Assembly: GCF_023195535.1 (NCBI RefSeq)
Contig: NZ_JALPNF010000002.1
Span: 62,001-126,000, forward strand
DNA: 64,000 bases
Origin: Sphingomonas faeni
GTDB taxonomy: Bacteria; Pseudomonadota; Alphaproteobacteria; Sphingomonadales; Sphingomonadaceae
Direction: 5' to 3'
The notes beneath the pieces are model-generated. The model worked only from the letters and a program-made list of their open reading frames with translations. It ran no database searches and was not told the DNA's origin. The translations under genes and the position numbers were made by a program. Shown here one piece after another: positions 1-8,861 of the stretch; the first letter of the stretch is position 1; the number at the start of each line of letters is the position of its first letter.

Positions 1-726
1 CTCGACCCAGCGGCGCTCGGCCGCGTCGAGAAAGACGACCTGGTCGCAGCCGTTGCGGATCGCCTCGGACTGCGCGAGCAGGCTGGCCGCGTAGTTGCCG
101 CCGCACTTCGCCGCACCGGTGCCGCCCTGCGCGGCGCGGGTGTATTGCTGGCTGACCCAGATCGACACGGTCGGCGCGCCGCCCTTGAAATACGCCCCAA
201 CCGACGAGGCAAGCACCATGTAGAGATATTCCGACGACGGCTTCACGCCGAGGAACACTTCGGACGCGAACATGAACGGCCGCAGGTACAGCGCGCCGCC
301 GTCGCGGTCGGGGATCCAGTCGGCATCGGTCTTCACCAGCCGCTCGACCGATTCGATGAACAGGTCCTCGGGGAGTTCGGGCATCGCCAGACGCCGCGCC
401 GAATCCTGGAAGCGGCGCGCGTTGGCCTCGGGACGGAACAGCGCGGTGCCCCCGTCGGCGAGTCGATACGCCTTCATCCCTTCGAAGATCTCCTGCGCAT
501 AATGCAGCACCGACGATGCCGGATCGATCGTCAGCGGCGCGCGCGCGGTGATCCGCGCGTCGTGCCAGCCCTTCGCGTCGCTGTAGCGGATCATCGCCAT
601 GTGATCGGTGAAGACGCGCCCGAAACCGGGATCGATCAGCCGCTTCGCCCGCTCGTTCGCCTCGACCGGCATCGCGTTCGGTTCATGCCGAAAGGCGGAA
701 GGCGAGGTAAAAGCTGGAGCGGACAT
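1..726 (-). CDS. ilvE: Branched-chain amino-acid aminotransferase, C-terminus beyond window edge
   Basis: This enzyme transfers the amino group between leucine, isoleucine or valine and 2-oxoglutarate, the last step of branched-chain amino acid synthesis, in the cytoplasm with PLP. I translated the 242 visible codons from the ATG at 726. They show the fold-type IV BCAT signature [14 protein letters not shown], whose lysine (about residue 207) is the PLP Schiff-base residue, and the motif [10 protein letters not shown] near residue 75. The layout resembles the larger BCAT class II (about 360 residues), so about one third is missing off the left edge. It is divergent from a MarR regulator 41 bp away. 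Product assignment is firm. Confidence 0.95.
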   Translation of the reverse strand, partial: MSAPAFTSPSAFRHEPNAMPVEANERAKRLIDPGFGRVFTDHMAMIRYSDAKGWHDARITARAPLTIDPASSVLHYAQEIFEGMKAYRLADGGTALFRPEANARRFQDSARRLAMPELPEDLFIESVERLVKTDADWIPDRDGGALYLRPFMFASEVFLGVKPSSEYLYMVLASSVGAYFKGGAPTVSIWVSQQYTRAAQGGTGAAKCGGNYAASLLAQSEAIRNGCDQVVFLDAAERRWVE

Positions 727-767
727 CGAATTTCTCTCTCAAGGCGGGTTGCCGACGACTACGGGCG

Positions 768-1274
768 ATGTCTAAACCGGTCAACATGTCTGCCCCAGCG
801 TCGTCCGCTTCACCCCTGTTCCTTCGTGAACCCGAACTCCGCCGCGGCATGGAGTTGCTGTACTTCGGCTACAGCCACCTGACTCGGTCGATCGACGAAG
901 GTCTTGCGCAGGAAGGGCTTGGGCGCGCGCATCACCGGGCGCTGTATTTCATCGCCCGGAAACCCGACATGACGGTCAGCGAACTCCTGTCTCTGCTGGC
1001 GATCACCAAGCAGTCGCTCGGCCGCGTGCTGAACGAACTGGCGGACCGCAAGCTGGTCGAGACGCGGCCTGGCGAACGCGATCGTCGGCAACGCTTGCTG
1101 CGGCTGACCGCGGAAGGGTCGAAGATGGAACGCGAGCTGTTCGAGGCGGCGCGGATCCAGATGGCGGCGGCATATGCGAGCGCGGGACAGAGCGCGGTTT
1201 CTGGATTCTGGGCGGTGCTTGAGGGCCTCGTGCCGGAAAGCGAGCGGTCGCAGGTTATCGGGCTACGGGGGTAG
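768..1274 (+). CDS. MarR family transcriptional regulator
   Basis: 168-residue cytoplasmic winged-helix regulator. Residues about 25-150 fit MarR: a recognition-helix segment (VSELLSLLAITKQSLGRVLN) followed by a wing with RPGERDRRQRLLRLT, the usual DxRxxxLxLT signature. The gene is divergent from ilvE with only 41 bp between the start codons, so it probably controls ilvE or itself; no ligand can be inferred. A second in-frame ATG lies six codons downstream and could be the true start. The downstream neighbour proC is convergent, with repeats in between. Confidence 0.85.
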   Translation: MSKPVNMSAPASSASPLFLREPELRRGMELLYFGYSHLTRSIDEGLAQEGLGRAHHRALYFIARKPDMTVSELLSLLAITKQSLGRVLNELADRKLVETRPGERDRRQRLLRLTAEGSKMERELFEAARIQMAAAYASAGQSAVSGFWAVLEGLVPESERSQVIGLRG

Positions 1275-1339
1275 GCGCACGGGCGGCGCTGTCTGCCTGC
1301 TGGCTCTCGCCCCGCCTACCCATGTGCCGTTCCTGCTCG

Positions 1340-1570
1340 CCCCCCAACCGTCACCCTTGCCCCCTCACCGTCAGCTACACTCCCTCCACCGTCATCCCAG
1401 CGAAAGCTGGGATCTCATGGTTGGCAGATGTCGTGAGCCACACCGGGATACCCCAGCTTCCGCTGGGGTGACGGAATAGGGGGCGGCGTTACGGAATAGG
1501 GGGCGGGGTGACGGGGTAAGGTCGGCGTGACGGATAAGGTTGGCGTGACGGGGCAAGGTTGGGCGGTTGG
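1340..1570. repeat. Degenerate short-unit arrays flanking a palindromic element
   Basis: Most of the 346-bp gap between marR and proC is repeat. To the right of the hairpin pair (1467-1570) about five imperfect units of 18-20 bp follow one another, each close to GTGACGG(G/A)NTAAGGNNGG. To the left (1340-1389) units of the opposite polarity occur (CCGTCACCCTTGCCCCCTC and similar). The whole block is therefore a large, decayed inverted repeat. Nothing protein-coding is convincing here. Confidence 0.6.
1390..1474. repeat. Paired-hairpin palindromic repeat, subtype A, copy 1
   Basis: The left hairpin CCCAGCGAAAGCTGGG and the right hairpin CCCCAGCTTCCGCTGGGG are inverted copies about 40 bp apart, bounded by CGTCATC and GTGACGG. 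The same architecture recurs at 19136-19221. It lies between convergent marR and proC. Confidence 0.8.
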
Positions 1571-1620
1571 GTAACAGGTCCGGATAACGGCCGAAGCTAT
1601 AGTGACACCACGCCCCCGGC

Positions 1621-2445
1621 CTAACGCGCGGCGGCCGCCATTTCGGCATTGCGACGTTCTGAGGCGGCGAGCGTTTCGGTGAGCAACATCACCAACGCGT
1701 CGTTCCGATCAAGCACGTTCATACCCTCGCGCGTCGATCCGCCGGGGCTCGCGACACGGTCGGCCAGCACGGCGGGAGAAACATCCGCATCGGCTGCCAT
1801 GATCGCCGAGCCTTCCAGCGTAGCCATGGCAAGGCGAGCTGCTTGGTCAGCCGGCAGCCCCAACGCAGCGCCAGCCTTGGCGAGCGCGTCGGCAAAGCGG
1901 AACACGAACCCGGGGCCACAACCCGCGAGCGCGGTCACCGCGTCGAAATGCGCCTCGTCGGCGATCCATTCGTAATGGCCGAGGGGGGCCGCGAACGCTT
2001 CAGCCCCCGCGATCGCCGCATCCGACGCGCCGACCGTGTAAAGCGACGTCACGCCCTTACCGATCGCCACCGGCAAGTTCGGCATCGCGCGGACGATCGC
2101 CTCGGCCGCGAACCGCTGCGACAGGGCAGTGTGGTCGACACCGGCGAGGATCGACAGCAACAGCTTCGGTGCGCCCCGCATCGGCGCGAGCAGAGCCTGC
2201 GCGGCGTCGATCTGCTGTGGTTTCAGCGCGAGCATCAGCGTTGCGGGCGCATCCTCGTCAGGCAGCGCGGTGAGCGAGCGGACACCGGCGGGCGCCCCCT
2301 TCCCGTTCCGCGTGATCACCGTTACTGTCGCGGGATCGAGCCCCGCTTTGAGCCAGCGGTTCACCATCGCGCCGCCCATGTTGCCACAGCCGATCAGCCA
2401 CAGCGAGCCGGTCGGAAAGACCATGGACTTGCAGCCGAAGCTCAT
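1621..2445 (-). CDS. proC: Pyrroline-5-carboxylate reductase
   Basis: Last step of proline synthesis: reduction of 1-pyrroline-5-carboxylate with NAD(P)H. The 274-residue product has the dinucleotide-binding motif LIGCGNMGGAM near the N-terminus and the C-terminal helical dimer region with GSTREGMNVLD, both typical of ProC. The ATG at 2445 overlaps the ybjN stop (ATGA), implying translational coupling; an ATG seven codons later would also keep the full Rossmann fold. It is the last gene of ubiK-ybjN-proC. Assignment is secure. Confidence 0.95.
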   Translation of the reverse strand: MSFGCKSMVFPTGSLWLIGCGNMGGAMVNRWLKAGLDPATVTVITRNGKGAPAGVRSLTALPDEDAPATLMLALKPQQIDAAQALLAPMRGAPKLLLSILAGVDHTALSQRFAAEAIVRAMPNLPVAIGKGVTSLYTVGASDAAIAGAEAFAAPLGHYEWIADEAHFDAVTALAGCGPGFVFRFADALAKAGAALGLPADQAARLAMATLEGSAIMAADADVSPAVLADRVASPGGSTREGMNVLDRNDALVMLLTETLAASERRNAEMAAAAR

Positions 2446-2948
2446 GCCTCGCCGTGCGTTTCGATCAGTGCGGCCGCCAGCGCGTCCTTGGGGGTCTTGC
2501 CGCCCCACAGAACGAACTGGAACACGGGGTAGAAGCGCTCGCACTCCTCGATCGACGATTCGACCAGCAGTTCCGCGGCCTCCAGGGACATCGTCCCGTC
2601 GTCACCGCCATCGACCATCGCCGCATGCCGGAACAACAGGATGCCGCTCGTCGACCAGAGTTCGAAATGGCCGATCCAGAGCTGTTCGTTGACCAGTCCG
2701 ATCGTCTCATACACCGCCTGGCGCCGTTCGTCGGGCACCTTGATATCCGGAAAAGCGAGGAATTGCAGGACGCTATCGTCTTCGCGCCACAGGGCACGCA
2801 GCTCGTACGTCGTCCAGCTGCCCTTTACGGTCGCGACGATTTCATCCTCGTGACGCTCATGCTCCCAGCCATGCGCAGCGTAATAGCTTTCGAGCATATC
2901 GATCGGGGCAGCGTCTTCGTGATCGTGGTCTACTTGGTCGAGCATCAT
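2442..2948 (-). CDS. YbjN domain-containing protein
   Basis: 168-residue cytoplasmic protein of the YbjN family (type III secretion chaperone-like fold, function unclear). An acidic N-terminus leads into a domain with DEIVATVKGSWTTYELRALW and, later, GHFELWSTSGILLFRHAAM. I start it at the first of two adjacent ATGs (2948, preceded by AGGAC); the frame stays open further upstream but has no better site. It sits between ubiK and proC, and its stop overlaps the proC start. No catalytic motif is visible. Confidence 0.8.
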   Translation of the reverse strand: MMLDQVDHDHEDAAPIDMLESYYAAHGWEHERHEDEIVATVKGSWTTYELRALWREDDSVLQFLAFPDIKVPDERRQAVYETIGLVNEQLWIGHFELWSTSGILLFRHAAMVDGGDDGTMSLEAAELLVESSIEECERFYPVFQFVLWGGKTPKDALAAALIETHGEA

Positions 2949-3045
2949 TAGGTCCTGGCGGTCCTTATCGCACGACAAAGGGTGCCGAGGCAAAAACGCC
3001 ACGGCAACCCCATCGAACCCGTTTCTGCGGAAAACTGTGGAAAAG

Positions 3046-3345
3046 TCAGTCGACAGACGCCCCGGCCGGCGCATTGACTGTCGATTGTGCGGCGGATTGT
3101 GCGGCAAACTTGGCGTCGAGCGCATCGAGACGCGCCTTCAGAACGTCGTTCTCGTCGCGCGCCGCTGCGGCCATCGCCTTGACCGCGTCGAACTCTTCGC
3201 GGCTGACGAAATCGAGGCCGCCGAGCCATTCGCGCGCGCGCTCCCGCGCGCCCGAACCGGCCTCGCGACCGACGCCCGCAAGCGTACCGGCCGCACCGTT
3301 CAAGACCTTGACGATATCGTCGAACACGCGGTTTTCGGACTGCAT
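3046..3345 (-). CDS. ubiK: UbiK-type accessory factor (BMFP/DUF526 family)
   Basis: 99-residue protein with an amphipathic N-terminal helix (residues 1-30), a Gly/Arg-rich linker and a C-terminal heptad-like coiled coil (FVSREEFDAVKAMAAAARDE), the layout of UbiK/YqiC. In E. coli UbiK helps the UbiJ-UbiK complex in aerobic ubiquinone synthesis; the role here is by family. First gene of the ubiK-ybjN-proC run. The stop lies about 100 nt before the chosen ybjN start. Confidence 0.85.
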   Translation of the reverse strand: MQSENRVFDDIVKVLNGAAGTLAGVGREAGSGARERAREWLGGLDFVSREEFDAVKAMAAAARDENDVLKARLDALDAKFAAQSAAQSTVNAPAGASVD

Positions 3346-3396
3346 TGCTTCAAAATCCCAGAGACTGTCGCAGAGACTGTTGCAGCGACTGCTGCG

Positions 3397-3915
3397 TCAC
3401 AGCATTTGGGACGTATGGGCCGTCGGTGCAAGTGTTTCGGCGTCCGGGTTCAACTGCCCGATGCTGAACGCGAGCACGCCGGCAAAACTGATCCACACCA
3501 TATACGGCACCATCAGCCACGCCGCGGCGGGCCGGATCCGTGCGAATACGAAGGTCGCCGCGATCGACAGCGCGAGCATCGCGACGATCACCAATACCGA
3601 CAACCCGATCTTGTGCGCGCCGAAGAATGTCGGTGTCCAGGCAAGGTTCAACGCGAACTGAGCCACGAACAGCGCAACCGCAATTCGCCGCAACCGCGCA
3701 CCGCGTGCGTTCAAGATCATCGCGAGCGCGAGCCCGATCAGGATGTAGAGCGTCGTCCAGACGACCGGGAAAACCCAGCCCGGAGGGTTCAGCGCAGGCT
3801 TGGCGAGCGCCGTGTACCAGGCATTCTCGTTGCCGACGCTGACCGATTGTCCGGCCGCAAAGCCCAGCAACAGGATCAGGGGCACGGTCACGACCGCCCA
3901 GCGGAGGAACGACAT
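3397..3915 (-). CDS. tspO: TspO/MBR family tryptophan-rich sensory protein
   Basis: About 172 residues with five hydrophobic segments and the TspO signature WYTALAKPALNPPGWVFPVVW followed by TLYILIGLALA. TspO proteins are membrane proteins that bind tetrapyrroles and affect photosynthesis or stress genes in alphaproteobacteria. Start choice is uncertain: the ATG at 3915 and another 13 codons upstream (3954) are each preceded too closely by a purine-rich stretch. Tandem to tlyA, separated by a repeat; ubiK follows about 50 bp downstream. Confidence 0.88.
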   Translation of the reverse strand: MSFLRWAVVTVPLILLLGFAAGQSVSVGNENAWYTALAKPALNPPGWVFPVVWTTLYILIGLALAMILNARGARLRRIAVALFVAQFALNLAWTPTFFGAHKIGLSVLVIVAMLALSIAATFVFARIRPAAAWLMVPYMVWISFAGVLAFSIGQLNPDAETLAPTAHTSQML

Positions 3916-4098
3916 CCTCAACTGGCCCTTCGAAGCGATACCGCCCACACACATCCTTCCGTCTCTACGCGGGCACGTCCTGCCGCGCGTTTGGCGATCC
4001 GTAAACCGTGTGTGCGAAGGAATCGTTCCGCTAGTGGTTCATTCCGGCACGATGGGGCTGTGCGGCGGGCGTTTCGAAACACCTCCACCCCCTCGGTT

Positions 4099-4180
4099 CG
4101 TCATCCTGACGAAAGTCAGGACCCAGGGTACAGTGCGCAGCCCGCTTGGCTCTGGGTCCTGACTTTCGTCAGGATGACGG
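4099..4180. repeat. Paired-hairpin palindromic repeat, subtype B, copy 1
   Basis: CGTCATCCTGACGAAAGTCA at the left and its inverted copy TGACTTTCGTCAGGATGACG at the right, extended by an inner match CAGGACCCAG / CTGGGTCCTG. The right arm supplies the tlyA stop codon. The rest of the 3916-4168 gap shows no gene. Confidence 0.85.
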
Positions 4181-4957
4181 GAATGCTTGAGAATCCTTCG
4201 ACGTTTCCGATGCTGGCCCATCGCTCCCAACCCTCGCAGCAATCAGGAATTCGACGTTACCCTCAGGCCCCGTGATCGGACTCTCGACCACGCCCTCGAC
4301 GTGCCAGCCCTGCCCGGTCAGCCACGCCGCGACCTCGTCGCAGACCCGCTGGTGGATGGCGGGATCACGGACGACGCCGCCCTTCCCCACCTCCTCGCGG
4401 CCCGCCTCAAACTGCGGCTTCACCAGTGCCATCAGCCGCGCGTCGGGCGCGGCGAACGACATCGGCCGTTCGAGCACTTTGGCCAAGCCGATGAAGCTCG
4501 CATCGCACACGATCAGGTCGATGGGTTCGGGGATATGCGCGGGCGTCAGGATCCGCGCGCTGGTCTGTTCGTGAACGATGACGCGCTCGTCCTGGCGAAG
4601 CGACCAGGCGAGCTGGTTGGTGCCGCTGTCGACCGCGTACACCTTGGTCACGCCGTTCTTCAGCAGCACGTCGGTGAAGCCACCGGTCGACGAGCCGACG
4701 TCGATCGCCACCGCGCCGCTCACGTCCCAGCCGAAATGCGTCAGGCCATGCGCCAGCTTGATCCCGCCGCGCGAGACCCAGGGATGATCGCGCCCGCGCA
4801 CGTCGAGCACGACGTCGTCGGGCAGCGTCTGGCCGGGCTTGTCGACCTTCTTCGTGCCCGCGAACACCAGGCCCGCCATGATCAGCGCCTGCGCACGCGT
4901 CCGCGACTCAACGAGGCCCCTGTCGACCAGCATCTGGTCCGCCCGTATTTTCACCAT
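4169..4957 (-). CDS. tlyA: TlyA family rRNA (cytidine-2'-O)-methyltransferase
   Basis: 262 residues: an N-terminal S4 RNA-binding domain (IRADQMLVDRGLVESRTRAQ) and an FtsJ-like SAM methyltransferase with AIDVGSSTGGFTDVLL as motif I and DLIVCDASFIGL further on. TlyA enzymes 2'-O-methylate 16S and/or 23S rRNA and often carry haemolysin annotations; that activity is by family. Start at ATG 4957, just before the S4 domain. The stop codon and last few residues lie at the edge of or inside a dispersed palindromic repeat, so the natural C-terminus seems to have been replaced or trimmed by it. Confidence 0.92.
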   Translation of the reverse strand: MVKIRADQMLVDRGLVESRTRAQALIMAGLVFAGTKKVDKPGQTLPDDVVLDVRGRDHPWVSRGGIKLAHGLTHFGWDVSGAVAIDVGSSTGGFTDVLLKNGVTKVYAVDSGTNQLAWSLRQDERVIVHEQTSARILTPAHIPEPIDLIVCDASFIGLAKVLERPMSFAAPDARLMALVKPQFEAGREEVGKGGVVRDPAIHQRVCDEVAAWLTGQGWHVEGVVESPITGPEGNVEFLIAARVGSDGPASETSKDSQAFPSS

Positions 4958-5174
4958 GCGCGCATCCTTGTCATGCCCGCCTATCGCCGCCCCGTCCGGC
5001 CACCGCAAGCTGCCTTCCTTTCGCCGCAATCCCATTGCCCATCAATTAAGTAGGATTAGCGTTGATATCGGAGAGCGTGGCGTGACCGGCGTCCCCTAGA
5101 GCGCCGATCACCCATGCTTTCCACCCTCTATCCAGAGGGCCCGGAAATCGAGATTTTGGAAAAGGAGAAGCGCT

Positions 5175-5846
5175 GTGGGTAGTTTCGCACCGTATGAATC
5201 CGTCCAGCCGACCATCCTGACCGTGCCGGGTCTCGGCGGTTCCGGCCCCTCGCATTGGCAGACACTGTGGGAAGACGCGCGACCCGACACGGTCCGCGTC
5301 GAACTCGGCATGTGGAACACGCCGCACCGCAACGCCTGGGTCACCCGGCTCGACGAGGCGATCCGCCGCGCGGACGCACCGGTGATTCTCGCCGCGCACA
5401 GCCTGGGGTGCCTGGCGGTGGCGTGGTGGGCCGAACTCAGTCCGCAACCTTATGGCTGGCCGGTCGCCGGCGCGTTGCTGGTGGCGCCGGCGGATGTCGA
5501 TCGCGGCGGCGCGCAGGCCGAGCTGAAGGGTTTCTCGCCGACGCCGCGCACGCCGTTGCCCTTCCCCTCGATCGTGGTGGCAAGCAGCGACGACCCCTGG
5601 GTCACGCCCGACCGCGCGCACAGCATGGCGGTGGACTGGGGTAGCCATTTCGTCGAGGCCGGGCCGCAGGGGCATCTCAATGCCGCGAGCGGGATCGGCT
5701 GGTGGCGCGAGGGGCAGGATCTGCTGGAGCGAGTGATCGCGGCGAGTGGCGATGGCCGTGGGCAGGCTCTGCCGCCGAGTACTGCGCGGTCGATCCTGGC
5801 GGTGAGTGCGACCGATGCGGCGCAGGCGCATTATCTGGGTGGGTGA
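5175..5846 (+). CDS. RBBP9/YdeN family serine hydrolase
   Basis: 223-residue alpha/beta hydrolase of the RBBP9/YdeN type: an early TVPGLGGSGPSHWQ oxyanion-region motif, the nucleophile in AHSLGC (about residue 76), SSDDPWV carrying the acid, and the catalytic histidine in GPQGHLN. These are small cytoplasmic esterases with unknown substrate. The start is GTG at 5175 because an AGGAG lies eight bases upstream and no ATG fits. It stands alone between tlyA and a repeat. Confidence 0.88.
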   Translation: MGSFAPYESVQPTILTVPGLGGSGPSHWQTLWEDARPDTVRVELGMWNTPHRNAWVTRLDEAIRRADAPVILAAHSLGCLAVAWWAELSPQPYGWPVAGALLVAPADVDRGGAQAELKGFSPTPRTPLPFPSIVVASSDDPWVTPDRAHSMAVDWGSHFVEAGPQGHLNAASGIGWWREGQDLLERVIAASGDGRGQALPPSTARSILAVSATDAAQAHYLGG

Positions 5847-5870
5847 CGCCGCCCCTTTAACTGAAGCTGC

Positions 5871-5976
5871 ACCACCCCGGCGGAGGCCGGGGCCCAATTG
5901 GTGAGGTCGCAGTAACAACGGACTGCGCTTCGTTACCAACGTTCCCCAATTGGGCCCCGGCCTTCGCCGGGGTGGT
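5871..5976. repeat. Paired-hairpin palindromic repeat, subtype C, copy 1
   Basis: ACCACCCCGGCGGAGGCCGG at the left, inverted copy CCGGCCTTCGCCGGGGTGGT at the right, with inner CCCAATTGG / CCAATTGGG. One base differs between arms (GCGGAGGC against GCGAAGGC). Lies just after the RBBP9-like gene and is convergent with the small gene that follows dxs. Confidence 0.85.
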
Positions 5977-5996
5977 GCTCAGTTACGAAAATCCGC

Positions 5997-6163
5997 TCAG
6001 GAAATCCGCGACCCGTCCTCATCGAACAGCTCGGGACTAGCCGCCTGCTCGGCCTTGCCGCCGCCAAGCCACCCCGCATCCGTCGCCACATCGCGATATT
6101 CAGCGACACCGTCACGATCACCGCGAGCGCGATGATCGTGATGGCCTTGGTCGGCCCGGTCAT
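5997..6163 (-). pseudogene. Small membrane protein gene, apparently frameshifted
   Basis: An ATG at 6163 overlaps the dxs stop (ATGA). The first 29 codons give a hydrophobic helix (KAITIIALAVIVTVSLNIAM), then the frame becomes Arg-rich and runs on into the downstream repeat. In the -1 frame the same stretch continues as GWLGGGKAEQAASPELFDED and ends in RIS at a stop just before the repeat. Joined, they would make a roughly 55-residue protein with one membrane segment and an acidic tail. Either one base has been lost or gained, or the sequence has an error; no classical slippery heptamer is visible. Function unknown. Confidence 0.5.
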
Positions 6164-8088
6164 GCGCGTGCTTCGGCGACCCCGCCCGAATTGTGACGAA
6201 GCGCCTTGAGTACCGTATCCACCAGCGCGGTCGCGTCGAGACCGGCCTCGGCATATTGGACCTCGGGCTTGTCCTGGTCCTGGTACACATCCGGCAGGCG
6301 CAGCGTGCGGAGCTTGAGCCCGCCGTCGATCAGCCCCTCGTCCGACGCCATCGTCAGCACGTGCGCGCCGAAGCCACCAACCGAATTCTCCTCGATCGTC
6401 ACCGCGACTTCGTGCGTGGTGAGCAGTTTGCGGATCAGGTCGACATCGAGCGGCTTGGCGAAGCGAAGATCGGCGACCGTGGTCGACAATCCCTTGGCTT
6501 CGAGCACCTCAGCGGCCTTGAGCGCCTCCTCCAGCCTAGTCCCGAGCGACAGGATCGCCACGGTCTTGCCCTTGCCCTCGCGAACGATGCGCCCTTTGCC
6601 GATTTCGAGCAGTTCGGGAACCGCGGGCAGCGCGACGCCGGTGCCGTTGCCGCGCGGATAGCGGACCGCGATCGGGCCGGTGTCGTACTGCGCCGCGGTA
6701 TGCGTCATGTGGACGAGTTCGGCCTCGTCCGCCGCCGCCATCACGACGAAGTTCGGCAGCGTCGCGAGGTACGTAACGTCGAACGATCCGGCATGAGTCG
6801 CGCCGTCCGCACCGACCAGCCCGGCGCGATCGATCGCGAAACGGACCGGCAGGTTCTGGATCGCCACGTCATGCACGACCTGATCGTAGGCGCGCTGCAG
6901 GAACGTTGAGTAGATAGCGCAGAACGGGCGCATGCCTTGTGCGGCGAGGCCGGCGGCAAAGGTCACGCCGTGTTGCTCGGCGATGCCGACGTCGAAGAAC
7001 CGGTCGGGATACGCCTTGGCGAATGCGTCGAGCCCGGTGCCCGAGGGCATCGCCGCGGTGATCGCGCAGATCCGCGGGTCCTTGGCGGCCTCGGCGACGA
7101 GCTGCGCGCCGAACACGTTCTGGTATTGCGGCGGCCCCGGCGGTGCCTTGGTCTGCACGCCGGAGATCACGTCGAACTTCTGCACGCCGTGATATTTGTC
7201 CGCGGCAGCCTCGGCGGGCGCATAGCCCTTGCCCTTCTTGGTGACGACATGGACGAGGATCGGGCCCTCTTCCGCATCGCGCACATTTTCGAGCACCGGA
7301 ATCAGGTGCTCCAAGTTGTGGCCGTCGATCGGGCCGACATAATAAAAGCCGAGTTCCTCGAACAGCGTGCCGCCCATCGTCATGCCGCGCGCGAACTCGT
7401 CGGTCTTCCGTGCCGCGTTCTGGAACGGGCGCGGCAAACGGCGGGCGAACTTCTTGGCGAATTCGCGGAAGCCCAGGAATTCGCGGCTCGACACGATCCG
7501 CGACAGATACGCCGACAGCCCACCGACCGGCGGGGCGATCGACATGTCGTTGTCGTTGAGGATCACGACCAGGCGGTTGCCGGCCTGCTCGGCGTTGTTC
7601 ATCGCCTCATACGCCATGCCCGCGGACATCGCGCCGTCGCCGATCACGGCGATGCCCTTGCCGGGCGTGCCCGCGATCTTGTTGGCGACCGCAAAGCCCA
7701 AAGCGGCCGAGATCGAGGTCGACGAATGCGCCGCGCCGAACGGGTCGTATTCGCTTTCGCTACGCTTGGTGAAACCGCTAAGCCCGCCGCCCTGACGGAG
7801 CGTACGGATCCGATCGCGGCGGCCTGTGAGAATCTTGTGCGGATAGCATTGGTGGCCGACGTCCCACACGAGCCGGTCGCGCGGCGTGTCGAAGACATAG
7901 TGGATCGCGGTTGTCAGCTCGACCACGCCCAGCCCCGAGCCGAGATGGCCGCCGGTGGTGCCGACCGCCGAAATCGTCTCGGTCCGCAGTTCGTCGGCGA
8001 GTTGGCGGAGTTGCTCCGGCTTTAGCTTGCGGAGGTCGTCGGGCGTCGAAACGGTGTCGAGCAGCGGGGTCGCGGGAAGATCGGCCAT
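6160..8088 (-). CDS. dxs: 1-deoxy-D-xylulose-5-phosphate synthase
   Basis: 642 residues, full length. Condenses pyruvate and glyceraldehyde-3-phosphate to DXP, entry to the MEP isoprenoid pathway and also to thiamine and pyridoxal synthesis. Visible motifs: [15 protein letters not shown], the thiamine-diphosphate site [17 protein letters not shown], the transketolase central domain [17 protein letters not shown] and a C-terminal transketolase domain. Starts at ATG 8088; its stop overlaps the small membrane-protein gene. Certain assignment. Confidence 0.97.
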   Translation of the reverse strand: MADLPATPLLDTVSTPDDLRKLKPEQLRQLADELRTETISAVGTTGGHLGSGLGVVELTTAIHYVFDTPRDRLVWDVGHQCYPHKILTGRRDRIRTLRQGGGLSGFTKRSESEYDPFGAAHSSTSISAALGFAVANKIAGTPGKGIAVIGDGAMSAGMAYEAMNNAEQAGNRLVVILNDNDMSIAPPVGGLSAYLSRIVSSREFLGFREFAKKFARRLPRPFQNAARKTDEFARGMTMGGTLFEELGFYYVGPIDGHNLEHLIPVLENVRDAEEGPILVHVVTKKGKGYAPAEAAADKYHGVQKFDVISGVQTKAPPGPPQYQNVFGAQLVAEAAKDPRICAITAAMPSGTGLDAFAKAYPDRFFDVGIAEQHGVTFAAGLAAQGMRPFCAIYSTFLQRAYDQVVHDVAIQNLPVRFAIDRAGLVGADGATHAGSFDVTYLATLPNFVVMAAADEAELVHMTHTAAQYDTGPIAVRYPRGNGTGVALPAVPELLEIGKGRIVREGKGKTVAILSLGTRLEEALKAAEVLEAKGLSTTVADLRFAKPLDVDLIRKLLTTHEVAVTIEENSVGGFGAHVLTMASDEGLIDGGLKLRTLRLPDVYQDQDKPEVQYAEAGLDATALVDTVLKALRHNSGGVAEARA

Positions 8089-8180
8089 CGCACCGGCTTA
8101 ATGCAGCGCGCGGATCGTGTCGATTGTTACCGTCGCATGGCGGTAGTATTCATACGGAAATTGCTCTGGATCTGCTTTTG

Positions 8181-8714
8181 ATGGACTTCACGCACCGCGC
8201 CGCAACCGGGACCGACATTCCCGCGATCACAGCCCTCATGGCTCGGGCGATCGGGGAGTTGCAGGCGGAGTTCCTGACGCCGGCGCAGATCGTCGCAAGC
8301 CGCGCGGTGATGGGGCTGGACACGCAGTTGATCGCGGACGGCACGTATATGCTGGTGACAAGCGTGGACGGCCGGCTCGCCGGATGCGGCGGCTGGAGCC
8401 GGCGCGCGACGCTGTACGGCGGCGATCACAGCACGGCGTTGCGCGATTCGGCGATGCTCGATCCCGCGCGCGATGCGGCGCGGATCAGAGCGATGTATAC
8501 CGATCCGGATTTCACGCGCCGCGGTGTCGGTCGCCTGGTACTGTCGGTCTGCGAGGCGGCAGCGCGGAATGCGGGGTTCGCACGAGCGGAAATGATGGCG
8601 ACGTTGGCCGGGGAACCGCTGTACCGAGCCTGCGGGTACCTACCGATCGAGCGAATCGAGACGCCGGGAGAGGTACCGGTACCGATGATGCGGATGGGGA
8701 AGTATCTGGCCTAA
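8181..8714 (+). CDS. GNAT family N-acetyltransferase
   Basis: 177 residues with the GNAT core: MYTDPDFTRRGVGRLVLSVC contains the acetyl-CoA pyrophosphate loop (RRGVGR), and GEPLYRACGYLPIER is the usual C-terminal motif. Substrate unknown. I begin at ATG 8181 since the domain starts immediately (FTHRAATGTDIPAITALM); the ribosome site is weak. Divergent from dxs and convergent with zur, with a branched palindrome in the junction. Confidence 0.85.
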   Translation: MDFTHRAATGTDIPAITALMARAIGELQAEFLTPAQIVASRAVMGLDTQLIADGTYMLVTSVDGRLAGCGGWSRRATLYGGDHSTALRDSAMLDPARDAARIRAMYTDPDFTRRGVGRLVLSVCEAAARNAGFARAEMMATLAGEPLYRACGYLPIERIETPGEVPVPMMRMGKYLA

Positions 8715-8718
8715 GTCC

Positions 8719-8847
8719 GATCCTCCCCCGCCAAGGGGGGGGGGTGGCGCCATAGGCGACGGAGGGGGAGGACTCGGAACAGATTTTGCCCTTCCCTCCC
8801 CCTCCATCTGGCAAGAGCCAGCCACCTCCCCCTGGCGGGGTAGGATC
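8719..8847. repeat. Branched CT/GA-rich palindromic element, copy 1 (reverse orientation)
   Basis: Begins GATCCTCCCCCGCC and ends GGCGGGGTAGGATC. Internal arms GGAGGGGGAGG and CCTCCCCCTCC pair, and the CTGGCAAGAGCCAG arm lies on the right, opposite to the other copies, so this copy is inverted. A run of ten G has expanded near 8735. Fills the gap between convergent GNAT and zur. Confidence 0.8.
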
Positions 8848-8861
8848 GAGTGGTGCCGAGG

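Noticed and set aside
1340..1570. CRISPR array from the evenly spaced short units
   Set aside because: Units abut one another with no unique spacers and no cas gene is present.
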